Shown in pieces: positions 1 through 10,042 of a DNA stretch of 64,000 nucleotides; the first letter of the stretch is position 1, and every line of letters starts with the position of its first letter. The notes beneath the pieces are model-generated. The model did no database searches and was not told the DNA's origin. It worked only from the letters and a program-made list of their open reading frames with translations. Source of the DNA: Mycolicibacterium bacteremicum (GTDB taxonomy: Bacteria > Actinomycetota > Actinomycetes > Mycobacteriales > Mycobacteriaceae); contig NZ_CALUAE010000011.1 of NCBI RefSeq assembly GCF_943913955.1, forward strand, positions 1-64,000, given 5' to 3'. A program made the position numbers and the translations under genes.

Positions 1-1359
<1,359 letters not shown>

Positions 1360-1371
1360 GAGTAGTAGGAC

Positions 1372-1965
1372 ATGCAGGCTTTCACCACCCACACCGGCAT
1401 CGGGGTCCCGCTGCGGCGCTCCAACGTGGACACCGATCAGATCATCCCGGCGGTCTATCTGAAGCGGGTCACCCGAACGGGTTTCGAGGACGGTCTGTTC
1501 GCCGCCTGGCGCAACGACCCGTCCTTCATCCTGAATCTGGCGCCGTTCGACAAGGGGTCGGTTCTGGTCGCCGGCCCGGATTTCGGGACCGGTTCCTCGC
1601 GCGAGCATGCCGTGTGGGCGCTCATGGATTACGGATTCCGGGTCGTCATCTCGCCGCGCTTCGCCGATATCTTCCGCGGCAATGCCGGAAAAGCGGGTCT
1701 GCTGGCGGCCCAAGTCTCCCAAGATGATGTGGAACTTCTCTGGAAGCTGATCGAGCAGAATCCGGGGTTGGAAATCACTGTGAATCTTCAAGATCGCACC
1801 ATCACCGCCGGAACGGTCATGGTGCCGTTCACGATTGATGACTACACCGCCTGGCGGCTGCTCGAAGGACTCGACGATATAGGCCTTACGCTGCGGAAAC
1901 AGGATGAAATCACGGCCTTTGAGCAGCGCCGGCCAAGCTTCAAACCACGGACTCTGCCGGCCTGA
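1372..1965 (+). CDS. leuD: 3-isopropylmalate dehydratase small subunit
   Basis: Swivel-domain partner of LeuC in the isopropylmalate isomerase of leucine biosynthesis. The 197-residue length fits the family. Recognisable motifs are RRSNVDTDQIIPA near the start and GPDFGTGSSREHAVWAL around residue 65, both typical of LeuD. The ATG at 1372 is preceded by AGGAGTAGTAGG, a good ribosome site, and follows the leuC stop by 12 bp, which indicates one operon. No terminator is obvious after the stop. The 204 bp that follow carry the signals for hupB. Confidence 0.97.
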   Translation: MQAFTTHTGIGVPLRRSNVDTDQIIPAVYLKRVTRTGFEDGLFAAWRNDPSFILNLAPFDKGSVLVAGPDFGTGSSREHAVWALMDYGFRVVISPRFADIFRGNAGKAGLLAAQVSQDDVELLWKLIEQNPGLEITVNLQDRTITAGTVMVPFTIDDYTAWRLLEGLDDIGLTLRKQDEITAFEQRRPSFKPRTLPA

Positions 1966-2133
1966 ATTCACGGTGCCGAGGCCCTGAAATATGGCCCGGC
2001 AACCGCATTCTCGGACGCCGGTACCACTACCTAAGTGGGCCAACCGGATTGCCTGAATATCTCTCAGCTACGCCTGAAACTGCGCGTGGCTCTTGGAAAT
2101 ATGCAGCAAATAGGTTTACCGTGTCCTCTAGTC

Positions 2134-2148
2134 GGTCCAAAGTGGACC
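2134..2148. promoter_or_regulatory. Inverted repeat upstream of hupB
   Basis: GGTCCA-AAG-TGGACC is a perfect 6-bp inverted repeat with a 3-base centre, ending 21 bp before the hupB start codon. It could be an operator or a small hairpin in the 5' leader. The sequence shows the symmetry only; a function is inferred from position. Confidence 0.35.
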
Positions 2149-2169
2149 ACTGGACTTCGGAGGGTTTGC

Positions 2170-2838
2170 ATGAACAAAGCAGAGCTCATCGACGCACTCA
2201 CAACCAAGTTGGGCACCGATCGTCGACAGGCTACTGCCGCGGTTGAGAACATCGTCGACACGATCGTGCGTGCCGTGCACAAGGGCGAGAGCGTCACCAT
2301 CACCGGCTTCGGTGTCTTCGAGCAGCGTCGTCGCGCTGCCCGTGTCGCTCGTAACCCGCGCACCGGTGAGACGGTGAAGGTCAAGCCGACGTCGGTTCCG
2401 GCCTTCCGCCCGGGCGCACAGTTCAAGGCGGTTGTCTCTGGCGCGCAGCGTCTCCCGGCTGACGGCCCGGCCGTCAAGCGTGGCGTCGCCGCCGCTCCGG
2501 CCAAGCGCACCGCCGCGAAAAAGGCCGCCCCGGCCAAGCGTGCCGCGGTGAAGAAGGCCACTCCGGCCGCCAAGAAGGCTGCCGCTCCGGCGAAGAAGGC
2601 GGCTCCGGCCAAGAAGGCCACCGCCGTCAAGAAGGCCGCTCCGGCCAAGAAGGCGACCGCGGCCAAGAAGACCGCAGCGCCCGCCAAGAAGGCTCCGGCC
2701 GCCAAGAAGGCCGCTGCTCCGGCCAAGAAGACTCCGGCCAAGAAGGCCGCTCCGGCCAAGAAGGCCACCGCCACGAAGGCTCCGGCCAAGAAGGCTCCCG
2801 CCAAGAAGGCCGCTCCGGCCAAGCGCGGCCGCCGCTAG
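2170..2838 (+). CDS. hupB: DNA-binding protein HU with lysine/alanine-rich tail
   Basis: Mycobacterial histone-like nucleoid protein (HupB/Hlp) that bends and compacts DNA. Residues 1 to about 90 are a standard HU domain, with MNKAELIDALTTKLG at the start and a TGFGVFEQRRRAARVARNP beta-arm. From about residue 105 to the end (222 aa in all) it is a tail of PAKK/AAKK-type repeats, the eukaryotic H1-like extension found only in actinobacterial HU. I chose the ATG at 2170, with GGAGGG just before it, because the upstream in-frame extension to 2035 does not resemble HU. Nucleotide repeats in the tail reflect the amino-acid repeats and can vary in number between strains. Confidence 0.97.
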   Translation: MNKAELIDALTTKLGTDRRQATAAVENIVDTIVRAVHKGESVTITGFGVFEQRRRAARVARNPRTGETVKVKPTSVPAFRPGAQFKAVVSGAQRLPADGPAVKRGVAAAPAKRTAAKKAAPAKRAAVKKATPAAKKAAAPAKKAAPAKKATAVKKAAPAKKATAAKKTAAPAKKAPAAKKAAAPAKKTPAKKAAPAKKATATKAPAKKAPAKKAAPAKRGRR

Positions 2839-2859
2839 ATTCCGGTCGACGACCGCAGA

Positions 2860-2892
2860 AGCACCCCAAACCGGCTGGTTTGGGGTGCTTTT
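2860..2892. terminator. Rho-independent terminator between hupB and mutT1
   Basis: A perfect 13-bp stem, AGCACCCCAAACC paired with GGTTTGGGGTGCT, has a 4-base loop (GGCT) and is followed by TTTT at 2889-2892. It lies 21 bp after the hupB stop and a few bases beyond the end of the convergent mutT1 gene. The reverse strand also begins the stem with AAAAGC, so it could serve both genes. Confidence 0.9.
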
Positions 2893-2897
2893 GCGTA

Positions 2898-3812
2898 TCA
2901 GTCCAGGATGGCCAGCGGACTGCCGATATGGTCGGCCGCGACGGGCCTGCCGTCAGCGGCCGACAGCACCCAGGTGCTGCCCTTGCGGTTACGGGACTTG
3001 TCCGGACGGACGTCGCCGCGGTCGCACCACCAGCTGATCAGGTCGGGGATCACCGCGCCCTGCGTGCAGATCACCGGCACCCCACCGGCTCCCGCGATCT
3101 CCAGCAAGCGGTGGCGGGCGGCCTTGCGGTCGTCGGAGTAGGCCTCCTCGGTGAAGGCAGGCTCGATCTGGATGGCCTCGCCGAGCTCCTGGGCCAGCGG
3201 CTCGACCGTCTGCGTGCAGCGCACCCGCGGTGCGGCGTGTACCTCGGTGGCGCCGAAGGCGAGCAGTTGACCGACCAGGGACTCGGCCTGGGCGCGACCG
3301 TGTTTGTCCAACGGCCGCTTGCGGTCGTCACCCTTGAACTTGGAGCGTGAGCCGGCTCGGCCGTGCCGCACGATCAACAGGGTCCGGGTGTCGTGCGGGG
3401 CCTTGACGAAACGTCGCAGCACCTTCCGATCGGCCTCGTAGTGCAGGTGTTTGAGGGCGGCCTTGGGGGGTAGCCACAACAGTTCATCGACCTCGTCGGC
3501 CGCGTTGAACTCACCGTCGATCGCCTGGGCAGCCCAGTAGACGACGCGCTTGGTCGTGTCACCCACCGGATAGGTGACCACCGAGAGCCGCCGGCCCAGT
3601 CGCGCGGCGAAGCCGGTCTCCTCACTCAATTCGCGGACCGCGGTGACGGGATGGGTCTCGCCCGGGTCGACCTTGCCCTTGGGCAGTGACCAGTCGTCAT
3701 AACGGGGGCGGTGCACCACGGCAACCTCGGTGTGCCCCCCTTGATCCCGCCACAACACCGCGCCCGCCGCGTGGACTGTCTTCACTTTCCGGCGGGTCGG
3801 GGTGTCCGACAC
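2898..3812 (-). CDS. mutT1: MutT1: Nudix hydrolase fused to a histidine phosphatase domain
   Basis: Sanitises oxidised nucleotides (8-oxo-GTP/8-oxo-dGTP and related dinucleotides), lowering mutation. The N-terminal half holds a complete Nudix box, GKVDPGETHPVTAVRELSEE followed by TGF (about residues 45-68). The C-terminal half is a phosphoglycerate-mutase-like domain with the RHG catalytic motif (LLIVRHGRAGSRSK near residue 147). The two-domain design and 304 aa length match mycobacterial MutT1 (about 317 aa). It is the last gene of a minus-strand set fbiD-ppk-mutT1, 66 bp after ppk, and ends at a shared terminator. Confidence 0.95.
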   Translation of the reverse strand: MSDTPTRRKVKTVHAAGAVLWRDQGGHTEVAVVHRPRYDDWSLPKGKVDPGETHPVTAVRELSEETGFAARLGRRLSVVTYPVGDTTKRVVYWAAQAIDGEFNAADEVDELLWLPPKAALKHLHYEADRKVLRRFVKAPHDTRTLLIVRHGRAGSRSKFKGDDRKRPLDKHGRAQAESLVGQLLAFGATEVHAAPRVRCTQTVEPLAQELGEAIQIEPAFTEEAYSDDRKAARHRLLEIAGAGGVPVICTQGAVIPDLISWWCDRGDVRPDKSRNRKGSTWVLSAADGRPVAADHIGSPLAILD

Positions 3813-3878
3813 ATCAACTCCTGTGCGTCATCGGCGACGGGGACGATCTGGGCGAAGCAACGGCGGGGCGAGCGCGCC

Positions 3879-6068
3879 TCACGGGGCGCGATGCCTGGCC
3901 ATGAGTTCGACCTGGTGGTCGCGCACGGTCTGGCCCGGCAGGGGCAATGCGGTCCAACGACCGTCGGGCTGCAGCTCCCAGCACCGGGTCGCCGGATCCA
4001 TGGTGGACTCGAACATCTCGTCCAACTGCGTGGTCAACCGCGGATCCTTGACCTGTGCCATCACTTCGACGCGACGATCGAGATTACGATGCATCATGTC
4101 GGCGCTGCCGATCCAGAACTCGTTGATGGCGCGGAAGTGAATAATTCGCGAGTGCTCCAGGAACCGGCCGAGAATCGAACGCACCACGATGTTCTCGGAT
4201 AGGCCCGGCTGTCCCGGACGCAGCGCGCAGATTCCGCGCACCACGACCTCCACCCGTACGCCGGCCTGTGACGCCCGGTACAGCGCGTCGATCACCTGCT
4301 CGTCGACCAACGCGTTGGCCTTCAGCCGGATCCGGCCACCGCCGTTCTCCTGATGCGCGGCCGTCTCCTGCTCGATACGCCCGATGATGCCCTTGCGCAC
4401 GCTGTGCGGGGCGACCAGCAGATTGCGGTAGGCCACCTTGCGGGAGTATCCGGTCAGGGAGTTGAACAGGTCGGTCAGATCGGCGCCGATGTCGGGGGCG
4501 GCGGTCAGCAGGCCCACATCCTCATACAGCCGTGCTGTTTTGGGGTTGTAGTTGCCGGTGCCGATGTGGCAGTACCGGCGGATGGCCGAACCCTCGCGGC
4601 GCACCACCAGAGCGGTCTTGCAGTGCGTCTTCAAGCCGATCAACCCATAGACCACGTGCACGCCGGCCTGCTCCAGTGCGCGGGCCCACTTGATGTTGGC
4701 CTGCTCGTCGAAGCGCGCCTTGATCTCGACCAGCGCGACGACCTGCTTACCGGCCTCGGCGGCGTCGATGAGCGCGTTGACGATCGGCGAGTCACCGGAG
4801 GTGCGGTAGAGAGTCTGCTTGATGGCCAGCACGTTCGGGTCCGCGGCAGCCTGTTCGATGAACCGCTGCACCGTGGTCGAGAATGAATCATAGGGGTGAT
4901 GCACCATCACATCGCCGTCGCGCAGTGTGGAGAAGATGCTCTTGGGCGTCTCGCGCTCGCCGAATGCGGCGGGCGTGGCCGGCACGAACGGCCGGTCCTT
5001 GAGATCGGGCCGGTCCACCCCGTAGATCTGCCACAGTGACGAAAGGTCCAGTAGTCCCGGTACCTCGATGACATCGCCGGGATGCACGTCGAGTTCGCGG
5101 AGCAGCAGCTCCAGCATGTTCTCGGTCATGTCGTCGGCCACTTCCAGGCGCACCGGCGATCCGAACCGACGCCGGGCCAGCTCGCGCTCGAGCGCCTGCA
5201 GCAGATCCTCATCGCGGTCCTCGGCGACCTCGAAGTCGGCATTGCGGGTGATCCGGAAGGCGTGCTGCTCCACGATCTCCAAGCCGGGGAACAGCACCGA
5301 AAGGAACGCCCCGATCAGTTCCTCCAGCGGCAGGAAACGCACCGGACCGGGGGTGCCGTCCTCGTCGGTGCGCCGCGGCAGTTCCACGAAGCGGTCGACG
5401 TTGTCGGGCACCTTGATTCGGGCGAAGTGCTGGGTGCCGTCATCGGGCTGGCGGACGGTGATCGCGAGATTGAGGCTCAGACCGCTCACGAACGGGAACG
5501 GGTGCGCCGGGTCCACGGCCAGCGGGGTGAGCACCGGGAACACCTGCTCGTGGAAATAGGTGGACAGTCCGGCCCGCTCGTCCTCACCCAGATCGGCCCA
5601 ACTGACGATGAGGATGCCCTTCTCGGCGAGCGCCGGGCGCACCGACTCGAGGAACACCTGGGCATGACGGCTGGCGATCTGCTGGGTGCGTTCCCCGATC
5701 CGGCGCAACTGCTCGCGCGGTGAGAGCCCGTCGGCCGAGCGCACCGAGAGTCCCATCTCGTCGCGACGTTTCAACCCGGCGACGCGCACCATGTAGAACT
5801 CATCGAGATTCGAGGAGAAGATGGCCAGGAACTTCGCGCGCTCTAACAGCGGCAGTGAGGTGTCGGCTGCCAGCGCGAGCACCCGGGCGTTGAAATCCAG
5901 CCAGCTGAGTTCCCGGTTGAGATAGCGGTCCTCGGGCAGCGCGTCGTCGACGGCCGCGGCCGACGCCGCCGGCGGGGCGTCGGGCGCCGAGTCGGCGGTG
6001 TCGGTGGTCGTCCACTCGGCGGTCGTCGTCTCGGCTTCGGTCATTGTTCGATCATCGCCTATCCCCAT
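3879..6068 (-). CDS. ppk: Polyphosphate kinase 1
   Basis: Makes inorganic polyphosphate from ATP, a stress and phosphate-storage polymer in mycobacteria. The protein has the PPK1 order: N domain (YLNRELSWLDFNARVLALA), head domain, and two C-terminal phospholipase-D-like domains. The autophosphorylated histidine lies in RYCHIGTGNYNPKTARLYED, and the second conserved histidine in FLEHSRIIHF. Length is 729 aa against about 740 usually. The first ATG (6068) and a second ATG at 6044 (MTEAETTT) are both possible starts; the extra eight residues carry no known motif. The gene follows fbiD by 20 bp and is probably co-transcribed with it. Confidence 0.96.
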   Translation of the reverse strand: MGIGDDRTMTEAETTTAEWTTTDTADSAPDAPPAASAAAVDDALPEDRYLNRELSWLDFNARVLALAADTSLPLLERAKFLAIFSSNLDEFYMVRVAGLKRRDEMGLSVRSADGLSPREQLRRIGERTQQIASRHAQVFLESVRPALAEKGILIVSWADLGEDERAGLSTYFHEQVFPVLTPLAVDPAHPFPFVSGLSLNLAITVRQPDDGTQHFARIKVPDNVDRFVELPRRTDEDGTPGPVRFLPLEELIGAFLSVLFPGLEIVEQHAFRITRNADFEVAEDRDEDLLQALERELARRRFGSPVRLEVADDMTENMLELLLRELDVHPGDVIEVPGLLDLSSLWQIYGVDRPDLKDRPFVPATPAAFGERETPKSIFSTLRDGDVMVHHPYDSFSTTVQRFIEQAAADPNVLAIKQTLYRTSGDSPIVNALIDAAEAGKQVVALVEIKARFDEQANIKWARALEQAGVHVVYGLIGLKTHCKTALVVRREGSAIRRYCHIGTGNYNPKTARLYEDVGLLTAAPDIGADLTDLFNSLTGYSRKVAYRNLLVAPHSVRKGIIGRIEQETAAHQENGGGRIRLKANALVDEQVIDALYRASQAGVRVEVVVRGICALRPGQPGLSENIVVRSILGRFLEHSRIIHFRAINEFWIGSADMMHRNLDRRVEVMAQVKDPRLTTQLDEMFESTMDPATRCWELQPDGRWTALPLPGQTVRDHQVELMARHRAP

Positions 6069-6088
6069 CGAGCATTCCAGTGTTGCGG

Positions 6089-6748
6089 TCAGCTTTCGCA
6101 GCCGGTCGGGCAGAGCTCCCCGGCGACCTGCCGGGTCGCCGGACCCACCCCGAGCGTCAGCGCGGCGGTCAGATCTTCGGGCGTGTCGATATCGCAGCGC
6201 AACCCGGGCCAGTCCCCGGTCAGCTCGACTGCACCCGAATCAGCGTGCAGCCGAGTGGAATCCGGACCGAACCGCGGAGCCAGCGGCACACCGAACGCGA
6301 ACAGGGCGGCGGTGCCGGTGCCGTGCCGGTCGCCGACGAACGCGCGCGGGTGCAGCTGGGCGAAGGACAGTGCCTCGGCAAGCTCGGATGATCGCAGCGC
6401 CGGCAGATCACCTTGTAGCACAACGATGTTCGGGACACCGATGATCGCCTCGGCGGCGCCGATCGCATTGTTGAGCGGGTCGGGATGGCCGGCGGGAGTG
6501 GGGTCGGCCACCGCCTGGGCGCCCAGCGCGCGGGCCGCCGCGGCGGCGTCCGGATCCGGCGTGACCACCGTGATCGAACTCACCGCGGGTACGGCCGCGG
6601 CGGCAGCGATGGTGTCGGTCAACATCGCCAGCACCAACTGCTCGCGGGCCTGCGCCGAGAGGACCGGAGCCAGCCGGGTCTTGGCCGCGGTCAGTCGCTT
6701 CACCGCGATCAGCAGGCCGACCTGCGACCGCGCGCTGGTGACACTCAT
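6089..6748 (-). CDS. fbiD: Phosphoenolpyruvate guanylyltransferase (FbiD/CofC)
   Basis: Nucleotidyltransferase of coenzyme F420 biosynthesis. The mycobacterial enzyme joins GTP and phosphoenolpyruvate to give the activated unit used by FbiA. The N-terminus LIAVKRLTAAKTRLAPVLS is the typical nucleotide-binding loop of CofC/FbiD. Acidic metal-binding motifs appear as LQGDLPAL and CDIDTPEDL. The 219 aa length matches the M. tuberculosis homologue (about 214). The ATG at 6748 is preceded by AGGATGGCGGT. It is the first gene of the minus-strand operon with ppk and mutT1 and is divergent from gpsA with only 43 bp between. Confidence 0.92.
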   Translation of the reverse strand: MSVTSARSQVGLLIAVKRLTAAKTRLAPVLSAQAREQLVLAMLTDTIAAAAAVPAVSSITVVTPDPDAAAAARALGAQAVADPTPAGHPDPLNNAIGAAEAIIGVPNIVVLQGDLPALRSSELAEALSFAQLHPRAFVGDRHGTGTAALFAFGVPLAPRFGPDSTRLHADSGAVELTGDWPGLRCDIDTPEDLTAALTLGVGPATRQVAGELCPTGCES

Positions 6749-6779
6749 ACCGCCATCCTGCCAGCTTCGCGGGAACGGC

Positions 6780-6785
6780 TAGGGT
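6780..6785 (+). promoter_or_regulatory. Candidate -10 of a leaderless gpsA transcript
   Basis: TAGGGT ends six bases before the GTG start codon of gpsA. This is the spacing expected if transcription begins at the first base of the start codon, and no ribosome site lies between. No convincing -35 is visible. The leaderless reading is inferred from spacing alone. Confidence 0.4.
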
Positions 6786-6791
6786 TGAGCC

Positions 6792-7790
6792 GTGGTCGAA
6801 GCCGCGGTGATGGGTGCCGGTGCGTGGGGAACAGCACTGGCCAAGGTGCTGGCCGATGCGGGTAACGGAGTGCGGTTGTGGACCAGGCGGCCGGAATTGG
6901 CCGAGCACATCAATGCGACCCACCGCAGTCCCGACTATCTCGGTGATGTGGCGCTGCCGCCCACCATCCGGGCCACCGCAGATCCGGCGGAAGCGCTCGA
7001 CGGAGCGTGCACGGTGCTGCTCGGTGTGCCGTCGCAGACGCTGCGCGCCAATCTGGATGGTTGGAAACACCTCATCGGCGATGACGTCACCCTGGTCAGC
7101 CTGGCCAAGGGCATCGAACTGGACTCGCTGATGCGGATGAGTCAGGTGATCGTCGCGGTCACCGGGGCCGACCCCGCCCGGGTGGCGGTGGTGACCGGGC
7201 CGAACCTGGCCAAGGAGGTCGCCGACGAGCAACCCGCCGCGACCGTGGTCGCTTGTACCGACTCCGGTCGGGCGGTGGCGTTGCAGCGTGCGCTGTCGAC
7301 CGCCTACTTCCGTCCCTATACCAACTCCGATGTGGTGGGCGCCGAGATCGGTGGCGCCTGCAAGAACGTCATCGCACTGGCATGCGGCATGGCCGCCGGC
7401 GCCGGGCTGGGGGAGAACACCTCGGCGGCCATCATCACCCGGGGCCTCGCCGAGATCATGCGGCTGGGAATCGCCTTGGGCGCCAAGGGGGCAACCCTGG
7501 CCGGGCTGGCCGGTGTCGGCGACCTGGTGGCGACCTGCACATCGCCGCAGTCGCGCAACCGCACCTTCGGCGAGCGGCTCGGTCAGGGCGGTTCGATGGA
7601 GTCGGCGATGCAGGCCACCCGCGGTCACGTCGCCGAGGGCGCCACCTCCTGCCAATCGGTGCTGGCGCTGGCGTCCAGCTATGACGTCGAGATGCCGCTG
7701 ACCGACGCCGTCTATCAGGTCTGCCATCACGGGTTGTCGGTGGAGCAGGCGGTCATGCTGCTGCTCGGGCGCAGCCACAAGCCCGAATAA
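6792..7790 (+). CDS. gpsA: Glycerol-3-phosphate dehydrogenase [NAD(P)+]
   Basis: Reduces dihydroxyacetone phosphate to sn-glycerol-3-phosphate, the backbone for phospholipids. The N-terminal Rossmann motif is VMGAGAWGTALAKVLADAG. The GPNLAKEV stretch and GGACKNVIALACGMAAG, with its conserved lysine, mark the C-terminal catalytic domain. Length 332 aa is normal. The GTG at 6792 has no ribosome site but sits six bases after a TAGGGT hexamer, so the message may be leaderless. The next gene starts 16 bp after the stop. Confidence 0.96.
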   Translation: MVEAAVMGAGAWGTALAKVLADAGNGVRLWTRRPELAEHINATHRSPDYLGDVALPPTIRATADPAEALDGACTVLLGVPSQTLRANLDGWKHLIGDDVTLVSLAKGIELDSLMRMSQVIVAVTGADPARVAVVTGPNLAKEVADEQPAATVVACTDSGRAVALQRALSTAYFRPYTNSDVVGAEIGGACKNVIALACGMAAGAGLGENTSAAIITRGLAEIMRLGIALGAKGATLAGLAGVGDLVATCTSPQSRNRTFGERLGQGGSMESAMQATRGHVAEGATSCQSVLALASSYDVEMPLTDAVYQVCHHGLSVEQAVMLLLGRSHKPE

Positions 7791-7806
7791 CGGGAGACAC
7801 TCGGAC

Positions 7807-8904
7807 ATGGAATACGGTGACTCCACCCGCAGCGTCAACGCCGTTGGTGTGCACGGTGTTCCGGGTTCGCCGGTGGCCCCGGTGCCGGTGCCGGCATCGG
7901 CCTACCACCTCTCCGGTGACGAATCCGAACCACTGGACACCTACGGCCGGGTATCGAATCCGACCTGGCGGCAGCTGGAGTCGGCGCTGGCCGAACTGGA
8001 GGGCGCCACCTCGGCGCTGGTCTTCGGGTCCGGCATGGGCGCCATCAGCGCCGTGCTGCGGGTGTTGTCCAGACCGCAGACCACGTTGGTGGTGCCCGCC
8101 GACGGGTACTACCAGGTCCGCCGGTACGCCGCGGAGTACCTGGCCCCACTCGGCGTCACGGTCATCGAGGCAGGTGCGGCACAGATGTGCGACGCGGCCG
8201 CGCATGCCGATGTCGTCTTCGCCGAGACGCCGGTCAACCCGACGCTGGACGTGGTGGACCTGCATCGGCTGGCCACCATCTGCCGTGGTCGCGGTGCCAC
8301 CCTCGTCGTCGACAACACCGCCGCGACACCGTTGGGCCTGCAGCCGCTGTCACTGGGTGCCGACCTGGTCGTCGCCAGCGCCACCAAGGCACTGTCCGGG
8401 CACAGTGATCTGCTGGCCGGGTACGTCGCGGGTTGCCATCCCGAACTGATGGCGGCGATCGAACGTGACCGGCTGCTGGCCGGGCCGGTCCTCGGCGCGT
8501 TCGAGGCCTGGCTGGCACTGCGCAGCCTGGGTAGCGCCGGACTGCGCATCGACCGGCAGTGCCGCAACGCCCAGGCCGTCGCGCTGATGCTGCGCGATCA
8601 CCCGGCGGTGCGGTCGGTGCGCTACCCGGGCCTACCCGGCGACCCCTCCCACGCCCTCGCCGTCGAGCAGATGCGGCGATTCGGGGGTCTGGTCGCCGTC
8701 GAGTTGGCCGACGCCCCCGCCGTGCACCGGCTGATCGAGCGCAGCGCACTGCTGGTGGCGGCGACGAGTTTCGGCGGCATCCACACCTGTGTGGACCGGC
8801 GCGCCCGGTGGGGGGATCCGGTGGACGAGGGGTTCGCGCGCATCTCGCTGGGCATCGAGGACACCGACGACATCGTCGCCGACATCGAGCGCGCACTCAC
8901 CTGA
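7807..8904 (+). CDS. Cystathionine gamma-lyase-like PLP-dependent enzyme
   Basis: Member of the Cys/Met-metabolism PLP family (cystathionine gamma-lyase/synthase, methionine gamma-lyase). The cofactor lysine lies in VVASATKALSGHSDLLAGY, and other signatures are FGSGMGAISAVL (PLP phosphate loop), AETPVNPTLDVVDL and VVDNTAATPLGLQPL. At 365 aa it is slightly shorter than typical (380-400) because the N-terminal arm is short. It sits between gpsA and ddl in the same direction, 16 bp after gpsA and with RBS-like GGGAG before the ATG. M. tuberculosis lacks a gene here. The exact substrate cannot be told from sequence. Confidence 0.85.
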   Translation: MEYGDSTRSVNAVGVHGVPGSPVAPVPVPASAYHLSGDESEPLDTYGRVSNPTWRQLESALAELEGATSALVFGSGMGAISAVLRVLSRPQTTLVVPADGYYQVRRYAAEYLAPLGVTVIEAGAAQMCDAAAHADVVFAETPVNPTLDVVDLHRLATICRGRGATLVVDNTAATPLGLQPLSLGADLVVASATKALSGHSDLLAGYVAGCHPELMAAIERDRLLAGPVLGAFEAWLALRSLGSAGLRIDRQCRNAQAVALMLRDHPAVRSVRYPGLPGDPSHALAVEQMRRFGGLVAVELADAPAVHRLIERSALLVAATSFGGIHTCVDRRARWGDPVDEGFARISLGIEDTDDIVADIERALT

Positions 8905-8944
8905 ACAGCCGGCGCCGGGCCGCGACCGGTAGCCTCTGCAGGTT

Positions 8945-10042
8945 GTGAGTGCCCGTATCCGAGTCGCCGTCGTCTATGGCGGACGCAGCTCCGAGCACGG
9001 GATTTCCTGTGTGTCCGCGGGCAGCATCCTGCGCAATCTGGACCCCGAACGCTTCGAGGTGGTCGCCGTCGGGATCACCCCGGACGGCTCCTGGGTGCTG
9101 ACCGACGGCCGACCCGAAACGCTGGCCATCACCGGCGGTGAGCTGCCCAATGTCGCCGACGGCACCGCGCTCGCGCTGACCGCCGACCCGGTGCGCCGCG
9201 GTGAGTTGCTGTCGCTGGGAGAGGGCGCCGGACAGGTGCTGGCCGCGGTCGACGTGGTGTTCCCGGTACTGCACGGACCGTACGGCGAGGACGGCACCAT
9301 CCAGGGCCTGCTCGAGCTGGCCGGGGTGCCCTATGTCGGTGCCGGCGTGCTGGCGAGCGCCACCGGGATGGACAAGGAGTTCACCAAGAAGCTGCTGGTC
9401 GCCGACGGTCTACCGATCGGTGATCACGTGGTGCTGCGGCCCCACCAGGACACCGTGTCACTCGACGACCGCGAGCGCCTCGGTCTGCCGGTGTTCGTCA
9501 AGCCGGCCCGCGGCGGCTCGTCGATCGGGGTGAGCCGGGTGACGGCATGGGACCAGTTGCCCGCCGCGATCGCCGACGCGCACCGGCACGACCCGAAGGT
9601 GATCGTCGAGGCCGCCATCATCGGGCGCGAGGTCGAGTGCGGGGTGCTCGAATTCCCCGACGGCCGCGTCGAGGCCAGCGAGATCGGCGAAATCCGGGTG
9701 GCCGGGGTCCGTGATCGCGAGGACACCTTCTATGACTTCGCCACCAAGTACCTCGACGATGCGGCCGAACTCGACGTGCCGGCCAAGGTCGACGACGACG
9801 TCGCCGACGCATTGCGGGCGCTGGCGATCCGGGCGTTCCGGGCCATCGACTGCCAGGGGCTGGCCCGGGTCGACTTCTTCCTCACCGAGGACGGCCCGGT
9901 GATCAACGAGATCAACACGATGCCCGGCTTCACCACCATCTCGATGTACCCGCGGATGTGGGCCGCCAGTGGGGTGGACTACCCCACACTGCTGGCGACG
10001 ATGGTCGAGACGGCGCTCGCCCGCGGCACCGGTCTGCGTTAG
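8945..10042 (+). CDS. ddl: D-alanine--D-alanine ligase
   Basis: ATP-grasp enzyme that makes D-Ala-D-Ala for peptidoglycan, the target of D-cycloserine. Visible family motifs are VVYGGRSSEHGISCVSAGSI at the N-terminus, HGPYGEDGTIQGLLE, the ATP-grasp lid region with KPARGGSSIGVSRV, and the C-terminal metal/substrate segment INEINTMPGFTTISMYPRMW. At 365 aa it matches mycobacterial DdlA (about 373). The GTG at 8945 is the first start compatible with the conserved beta strand. Its 3' end overlaps the convergent DUF3515 gene by 4 bp. Confidence 0.97.
   Translation: MSARIRVAVVYGGRSSEHGISCVSAGSILRNLDPERFEVVAVGITPDGSWVLTDGRPETLAITGGELPNVADGTALALTADPVRRGELLSLGEGAGQVLAAVDVVFPVLHGPYGEDGTIQGLLELAGVPYVGAGVLASATGMDKEFTKKLLVADGLPIGDHVVLRPHQDTVSLDDRERLGLPVFVKPARGGSSIGVSRVTAWDQLPAAIADAHRHDPKVIVEAAIIGREVECGVLEFPDGRVEASEIGEIRVAGVRDREDTFYDFATKYLDDAAELDVPAKVDDDVADALRALAIRAFRAIDCQGLARVDFFLTEDGPVINEINTMPGFTTISMYPRMWAASGVDYPTLLATMVETALARGTGLR

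Noticed and set aside
2450..2835. Short tandem nucleotide repeats resembling a repeat array or CRISPR
   Set aside because: They encode the PAKK/AAKK tail of HupB in frame, are unevenly spaced and have no spacers, so they are coding repeats.
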